Below, piece by piece: positions 11,868-15,717 of a stretch of 15,717 nt of DNA; within the stretch, counting starts at the first letter, position 1, and each line of letters opens with the position of its first letter. The notes under the pieces were generated by a model. The model searched no databases, was not told the DNA's origin, and saw only the letters and a program-made list of their open reading frames with translations. Origin of the DNA: UM-FILTER-42-9 sp038063775 (GTDB lineage Bacteria > Patescibacteriota > Minisyncoccia > Moranbacterales > UBA2206); the NCBI GenBank assembly GCA_038063775.1, contig JBBTUK010000033.1:1-15717 (forward strand). Reading direction: 5' to 3'. The translations under genes and the position numbers were made by a program.

Positions 11868-13688
11868 ATGGAAATTAGAAACATTGCGATTATTGCTCAC
11901 GTCGATCATGGGAAAACTACCTTGACCGATGCTTTGATGCGCCAAACCGGAATGGTCACCGATGAAACGGTCAGCATGGACTCCAACGCCTTGGAAAAAG
12001 AGCGGGGCATTACGATTTATTCCAAAAACACCTCTATTTTTTACCCTCCTTCGCATAAAGCTACGGACGGGCAAGCAAAGACCACAAAAATAAATATCGT
12101 AGACACGCCCGGGCATGCCGATTTCGGGAGCGAAGTGGAACGGGTTTTGCGCGCCATTGATTCAGTGGTGCTGGTAGTGGACGCGCAGGAAGGGCCGATG
12201 CCGCAAACCCGTTTCGTTTTGAAAAAAACTTTGGAATTGGGCCTCAACCCCCTCGTCGTCATCAATAAGATCGATAAGCCGGCGGCCGAACCGGATATCG
12301 CCCAAGAAGCCGTTTACGAGCTATTTTTGGACTTAGGAGCGAGCGATGATCAGTTGGACTTTCCGGTGGTCTACGCAAACGGGCGCGCCGGAATCGCCAT
12401 GTATCATCTGGATGAAGAAGGCAAAGATCTGACGCCGCTTTTGGAAACTATTTTGGAAAGAGTTGCCCCCGCCAAGGCCGATTTAGAAGCGCCGCTCCGC
12501 ATGCAGCCCTTCAATCTGGCTTATGATAATTTTTTGGGCCGCCTGGCCATCGGCCGGATCCAGGAAGGAAAAATAAAAGACGGTCAGACAGTGGCGATTA
12601 AAAAGCCGACCGGGGAGTCGCGGACCGGAAAAATAACCAAGCTTTATACCTTTAGCGGCACGAAAAAAGAAGAGGTAAAAGAAGCCTTAGCCGGAGACAT
12701 CGTGATGATCGCCGGGATCGCCGACATCTATATAGGCGAAACCGTCTGTGTTTCAGCGGAGCAAGCGCCGTTGCCAGCCATTTCCATCGATGAACCGACT
12801 ATCTGCCTTAATTTTTTGGTCAATGATTCTCCGTTTGCGGGCCGTGAGGGAAAATTCGTGACGAACAAACAGCTGCGAGAACGGCTGGAAAAAGAATTGG
12901 AAGTCAATGTCGGTCTCAAGATAGATTTTGAAGCGGATCGCTACAAAGTTTACGGTCGGGGAGAACTACACATTGCCATTCTTTTGGAAAATATGCGCCG
13001 CGAAGGCTATGAAATGCAAGTTTCTCAGCCGAAAGTCATCATCAAACAAGAGGGAAATAAAAAGCTGGAGCCTTTTGAGGAGCTGACTATCGATGTGCCG
13101 GATGTTTCCACCGGAACGGTGATTGAAAAAATCGGCAAGCGCAAAGGAATAATGATAAATATGCGCCAGCTCAGCGGCCAGACGCGCATGATTTTTGAAA
13201 TTCCGACGCGGGGCCTCTTGGGCTATCGCGGCGAGTTCATGATTGATACGCGAGGTGAGGGCATAATGTCCGCCCGGGTTACTGGCTTCAAGCCGTATGC
13301 GGGCGATATCCAAAAGCACTCCGTCGGCTCGATGATTTCTATGGCCGGTGGAAAAGCTTTGGGATTCTCTCTGGCCAATTTGCAAGATCGTGGAACTTTG
13401 TATATTGCGCCAGCCACGGAAGTTTATGAAGGCATGGTGATTGGAAATACCGCGAAAGGTTTGGACATGTCGGTCAATCCCACCAAGGGAAAGCAGATGT
13501 CTAATATGCGATCTTCCGGAGCGGACGAGGCCCTTCAATTGGTGCCTCCGCATATTATTTCCATCGAAACCGGTTTGGAAATTATGGCGGAAGATGAATA
13601 TTTGGAAATTACCCCGGCATCCGTTAGACTAAGAAAGCAATATCTTTCAGAAAATGAAAGGATCCGGGCGCAAAGGAAGAAAGGGTAG
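11868..13688 (+). CDS. typA: Ribosome-associated GTPase TypA/BipA
   Basis: This 606-residue translational GTPase has the full TypA/BipA layout. G1 is AHVDHGKTT (10-18), switch I is ERGITI, G3 is DTPGHADFG (79-87) and G4 is NKID (133-136). Domain II and III and the family-specific C-terminus follow (GRGELHIAILLENMRREGYE, TRGLLGYRGEF, NMRSSGADEA, LEITPASVRLRKQYL). TypA binds the ribosome at the factor site and helps assembly of the large subunit and growth under stress or cold. Compared with E. coli BipA as I remember it, about 11 extra residues (PPSHKATDGQAKTTK region, 60-74) lie between switch I and G3. The start has no Shine-Dalgarno site; the leader holds a terminator-like hairpin. Confidence 0.97.
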   Translation: MEIRNIAIIAHVDHGKTTLTDALMRQTGMVTDETVSMDSNALEKERGITIYSKNTSIFYPPSHKATDGQAKTTKINIVDTPGHADFGSEVERVLRAIDSVVLVVDAQEGPMPQTRFVLKKTLELGLNPLVVINKIDKPAAEPDIAQEAVYELFLDLGASDDQLDFPVVYANGRAGIAMYHLDEEGKDLTPLLETILERVAPAKADLEAPLRMQPFNLAYDNFLGRLAIGRIQEGKIKDGQTVAIKKPTGESRTGKITKLYTFSGTKKEEVKEALAGDIVMIAGIADIYIGETVCVSAEQAPLPAISIDEPTICLNFLVNDSPFAGREGKFVTNKQLRERLEKELEVNVGLKIDFEADRYKVYGRGELHIAILLENMRREGYEMQVSQPKVIIKQEGNKKLEPFEELTIDVPDVSTGTVIEKIGKRKGIMINMRQLSGQTRMIFEIPTRGLLGYRGEFMIDTRGEGIMSARVTGFKPYAGDIQKHSVGSMISMAGGKALGFSLANLQDRGTLYIAPATEVYEGMVIGNTAKGLDMSVNPTKGKQMSNMRSSGADEALQLVPPHIISIETGLEIMAEDEYLEITPASVRLRKQYLSENERIRAQRKKG

Positions 13689-13843
13689 AGGCAATTAATT
13701 TTCAATTTTCAATTTTCATTGAATTTTCAATGACTTAATTTCCAAATTTTGATCATTGATTATTGAACATTGCTTGTGAATTGTAAATTGATCATCGAAA
13801 ATTGATTTGAAATTTGAGTTTTGAAATTTGAGTTTAATTTATT
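13689..13843. repeat. AT-rich intergenic repeats
   Basis: This gap is almost entirely short AT-rich repeats. AATTTTC occurs in tandem three times (13697-13717). TCATTGA-ATTT-TCAATGA is a perfect inverted repeat (13716-13733). TTTGAAATTTGAGT is a perfect 14-bp tandem pair (13806-13833) ending 10 bases before the next ATG. No coding frame and no clear terminator for typA are seen. The tandem pair could bind a regulator of the peptidase gene, but this is inference. Confidence 0.7.
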
Positions 13844-14620
13844 ATGTCTTACTTCAAAAAAATATCAGCTGCCGGATTTATAATTCTAGTAGTGGTTTTT
13901 GGTTCTTGGTACCAATTCAGGGAAAAAGAAAAAGTAGCTGACAATATCCGCTCGGGAAAGGAAGAAGCTATTTTCCAGGAAATGTCGGAGCCAGAAACAA
14001 GAAAAAACGAGTCGGCTACCGAGCCTCAAGAAGCAAATATTGCAAACAAAAAAGAATTACCCGAGTCAATTCTTATCAAAGTTCCTTTTTTGGTCCAAGC
14101 TCCTTTCGCCGTCTGGGATCCTTTGCACGAAGACGCCTGCGAGGAAGCTAGTCTCATTATGGTCAAACACTTTTTGGACAAGGAGGAAAGCATTTCATCG
14201 ATGGCCGGAGACGTAGAAATCAGAAAACTGGTACGCTATGAAGAACAAAACGGCTACGGCTTGAGCATAACCATGGAGCAATTGGCACAAATCGCTAAAG
14301 ATTATTATAAAATGGAAAATCCGCGGGTAGAAAAAAATATTACCGTTCAGGATATTAAAAAAGAACTGGCGTCCGGGCGTCCGGTCATCGTTCCAGCGGC
14401 CGGAAAAATTCTTCCGAATCCATATTTTCGCGGTGGGGGTCCAGTTTATCATATGCTGGTCGTCATCGGCTACGACAAAAACGGATTTATCACCAATGAC
14501 CCCGGCACACGAAAAGGCGAAGACTTCCATTATTCTTTCAATGATTTATATAATGCCATCCATGATTGGGACAAAAATAATATCTTAAACGGCCAAAAGA
14601 CTTATTTGGTTTTTGATTGA
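13844..14620 (+). CDS. Secreted or anchored C39-like cysteine peptidase
   Basis: This 258-residue protein begins with a basic stretch and a hydrophobic segment (9-24), then a charged linker to about 72. The C-terminal domain is of the C39-like (Peptidase_C39_2) type. VPFLVQAPFAVW opens it, EDACEEASLIMV carries the nucleophile Cys99 with the preceding Glu/Asp, YHMLVVIGYD carries His203, and ITNDPGTR carries Asp219. This order (Cys, His, Asn/Asp) is the papain-like catalytic set. Relatives include bacteriocin-processing peptidases, but the stand-alone secreted forms have no known substrate. Its position outside the membrane next to wall enzymes suggests peptide or wall-protein cleavage. No promoter is clear in the repeat-filled upstream gap, and there is no Shine-Dalgarno site. 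Confidence 0.85.
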   Translation: MSYFKKISAAGFIILVVVFGSWYQFREKEKVADNIRSGKEEAIFQEMSEPETRKNESATEPQEANIANKKELPESILIKVPFLVQAPFAVWDPLHEDACEEASLIMVKHFLDKEESISSMAGDVEIRKLVRYEEQNGYGLSITMEQLAQIAKDYYKMENPRVEKNITVQDIKKELASGRPVIVPAAGKILPNPYFRGGGPVYHMLVVIGYDKNGFITNDPGTRKGEDFHYSFNDLYNAIHDWDKNNILNGQKTYLVFD

Positions 14621-14621
14621 A

Positions 14622-14630
14622 TGCTATAAT
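14622..14630 (+). promoter_or_regulatory. Extended -10 box before the small membrane protein gene
   Basis: TGCTATAAT ends 8 bases before the ATG at 14639, so the mRNA should be leaderless or nearly so. The TG overlaps the region just after the preceding stop codon. TTATTT at 14602-14607 is a weak -35. Confidence 0.58.
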
Positions 14631-14638
14631 TTAAATAT

Positions 14639-14863
14639 ATGATAAGCGGCCTGGCCTACACGCTGGTTTTTGGAAAGCCTCTGATAATGTACGGGGGAAT
14701 TTTGACTTTTCTTTCTCTTCTGTTCACTGCTGCCATTTCAATTCTCAACAGAAAAGGCGTTATCAAAATTCCTTTTAAATGGCATCCGAGAATGGCTATA
14801 ATCACGATTATTCTCGGTGCCATCCACGCTTTTTTCGGTCTTTCAATTTATTTTAATTTTTGA
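14639..14863 (+). CDS. Small integral membrane protein
   Basis: This 74-residue protein is almost wholly hydrophobic, with segments at about 5-12, 17-36 and 52-72. A short basic loop (NRKGVIKIPFKWHPR) carries His49, and His63 lies within the last helix. Histidine spacing near membrane helices can bind haem in cytochrome b-like proteins, but two histidines are not enough to claim this. I do not recognise a named family. An extended -10 box lies directly upstream and a strong terminator lies downstream, which supports a real single-gene unit. It faces the minus-strand deacetylase gene tail to tail. Confidence 0.7.
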   Translation: MISGLAYTLVFGKPLIMYGGILTFLSLLFTAAISILNRKGVIKIPFKWHPRMAIITIILGAIHAFFGLSIYFNF

Positions 14864-14877
14864 CAAAAAAAGAAAAT

Positions 14878-14908
14878 AAAAAAACCAAACGTTCTGTTTG
14901 GTTTTTTT
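14878..14908. terminator. Bidirectional intrinsic terminator
   Basis: CCAAAC (14885-14890) and GTTTGG (14896-14901) form the stem core around GTTCT, flanked by A-runs on the left and seven Ts on the right. It serves the plus-strand small gene and the minus-strand deacetylase; the deacetylase stop codon (14907-14909) touches its T-run. Confidence 0.88.
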
Positions 14909-15602
14909 AGTTCCGAAAGTATTTATTTATCGCTTCAAACTCCTCTTCCCTTTCCGGATGGAAAACCAGTTCCGTTTTGCCGGGCGGGAGTTCTTCCAAA
15001 AAGCGCGGGAAATTTTTTACCCAGTCGTAACTTGCCAAAAAATCAGACGAATCAAAAGAAAATTTTTCAAATCCAGGGACATCTTTTTTGCGCAACCATC
15101 TCAAGATTGCGGAAACATAATTCATATTCTTTGAAATTCCAATTTTTCCGAAACGAAAATACGAAATTTTATATTCATCGGCCAGTTCCAGGGCGGCGGA
15201 AAAATAGGGCGGGAAAAAATGGATATACTGGTGGGAATTCAAACCGTCGGGCTTTCGGCCAAACGCGCTGATGAATTTTTCCACTTGGGCTTCCCATTCC
15301 TCTCTGATGTTCGTATTGTTTTTCAAGAAATAATACCACAAAAAGAGAACGCCTCTTGTAAAAACACTCCGGGGTTCGTCGGGACGAGCTTTGAATTTTT
15401 TCAAATTCAAATGAATATCCAATTTGACTCCGGAATTTAAAAGTTCTGCGACTTCCGCATCCTTGATATCGCCGTCTATCAAAATCGCCACTCTGTCTAT
15501 CCGACCGGCGCGCACGAGCGACAAAATATTTTCATCCACTGTCCGGCTTTTTCCGAAATCGTCCGCCGAAATGATCAATTTTTTGCGCGCAAAGTTTCTC
15601 AT
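14907..15602 (-). CDS. ChbG/HpnK (YdjC) family carbohydrate deacetylase
   Basis: From the ATG at 15602 the protein has 231 residues; an ATG two codons upstream (15608) is also possible. I prefer 15602 because its ATGA overlaps the stop of the preceding minus-strand frame. LIISADDFGKS carries the metal-binding Asp pair (14, 15), DIHLNLK has His64, and LNSHQYIHFFP has His124 and His128, the ligands expected in YdjC/ChbG deacetylases (PF04794). VFHPERE near the C-terminus fits the last motif. Known members remove acetyl groups from N-acetylglucosamine-containing sugars or chitooligosaccharides or, as HpnK, from hopanoid glycolipids. Coupling to a probable glycosyltransferase suggests sugar-lipid or cell-surface glycan modification. 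It ends in a bidirectional terminator. Confidence 0.88.
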   Translation of the reverse strand: MRNFARKKLIISADDFGKSRTVDENILSLVRAGRIDRVAILIDGDIKDAEVAELLNSGVKLDIHLNLKKFKARPDEPRSVFTRGVLFLWYYFLKNNTNIREEWEAQVEKFISAFGRKPDGLNSHQYIHFFPPYFSAALELADEYKISYFRFGKIGISKNMNYVSAILRWLRKKDVPGFEKFSFDSSDFLASYDWVKNFPRFLEELPPGKTELVFHPEREEEFEAINKYFRN

Positions 15603-15717
15603 TTCCATTTATATTTTCCCGTTAGATCGTAAAACCGGATTTTTATCAGCGCAAAAAACATGTTGACCGGGTCAAATAGAATTCTCACGCTGCTATTTTT
15701 TGGATTTTGGAGCGTTA
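15599..15717 (-). CDS. Partial gene, C-terminal end, possibly a GT2 glycosyltransferase
   Basis: On the minus strand an open frame enters from beyond the window edge and ends at TGA (15599-15601), overlapping the deacetylase ATG by 4 bases. The visible 38 residues include ILFDPVNMFFALIKIRFYD and end in LTGKYKWK. A hydrophobic helix followed by a G-K-Y-x-W-K tail is common at the C-terminus of membrane-associated family 2 glycosyltransferases, and such genes often sit next to ChbG/HpnK deacetylases. The catalytic part is outside the window, so the family call is weak. That the frame is coding is supported by the ATGA overlap and the absence of stops. Confidence 0.5.
   Translation of the reverse strand, partial: TLQNPKNSSVRILFDPVNMFFALIKIRFYDLTGKYKWK

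Noticed and set aside
12966..13553. Minus-strand open frame of 195 codons
   Set aside because: It lies wholly within typA, whose conserved sequence explains the region.
1..15717. Alternative genetic code (TGA as Gly)
   Set aside because: TGA ends the genes at 5119, 5817 and 14620 at the expected protein lengths, and no conserved domain is interrupted by in-frame TGA.

Overview
The window looks like part of a small-genome bacterium of the Candidate Phyla Radiation (Patescibacteria, Parcubacteria-like). This is inferred from several traits. The DNA is AT-rich. None of the starts I inspected has a convincing Shine-Dalgarno site. Promoter -10 boxes lie only a few bases to about 40 bases before most ATGs. 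A tRNA gene carries a group I intron next to a tiny GIY-YIG nuclease, and many proteins are short, membrane-anchored envelope enzymes without close named relatives. TGA, TAG and TAA all act as stops, so the standard bacterial code applies.

Bases 1-775 are the most unusual part. A tRNA-Asn(GUU) gene (458-736) is split inside its anticodon by a group I intron of about 207 nt (492-698). Just upstream is an 81-residue GIY-YIG endonuclease gene (206-451). Before that lies a second copy of the tRNA-Asn 5' half (41-186), broken at three points by short palindromes built mainly on a 15-nt, 6-3-6 plan. With the palindromes removed, this copy matches the real gene at 36 of 37 bases and ends exactly where the intron is inserted.

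Bases 776-3817 hold an HD-domain phosphohydrolase, a cold-shock protein with a strong promoter and terminator, a membrane-anchored extracytoplasmic protein of unknown function, and decayed gene remnants on the minus strand (an alpha/beta-hydrolase C-terminus at 3492-3620 and possibly another fragment at 2181-2321).

Bases 3818-8260 are a plus-strand series of envelope genes: a lysozyme-like protein, a DUF2062 membrane protein translationally coupled to an M23 peptidase, a secreted calcineurin-like phosphoesterase, and an RlpA-like double-psi beta-barrel protein.

Bases 8261-11740 are one large gene. It fuses a GH18 domain, a NodB polysaccharide deacetylase and a processive GT2 synthase, with membrane segments placed so that synthesis is inside the cell and modification or trimming is outside. 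This is probably a one-polypeptide exopolysaccharide machine.

Bases 11741-15717 hold the typA/bipA GTPase gene, a C39-like peptidase, a small membrane protein and a bidirectional terminator. A minus-strand pair follows: a ChbG/HpnK-type carbohydrate deacetylase, coupled to the C-terminal end of what may be a glycosyltransferase that runs off the window.

Two genes (the lysozyme-like gene and typA) share one leader design: a strong promoter, about 40 nt of transcript, a terminator hairpin with a U-run, then the start codon. This suggests transcription attenuation or tiny promoter-proximal RNAs.
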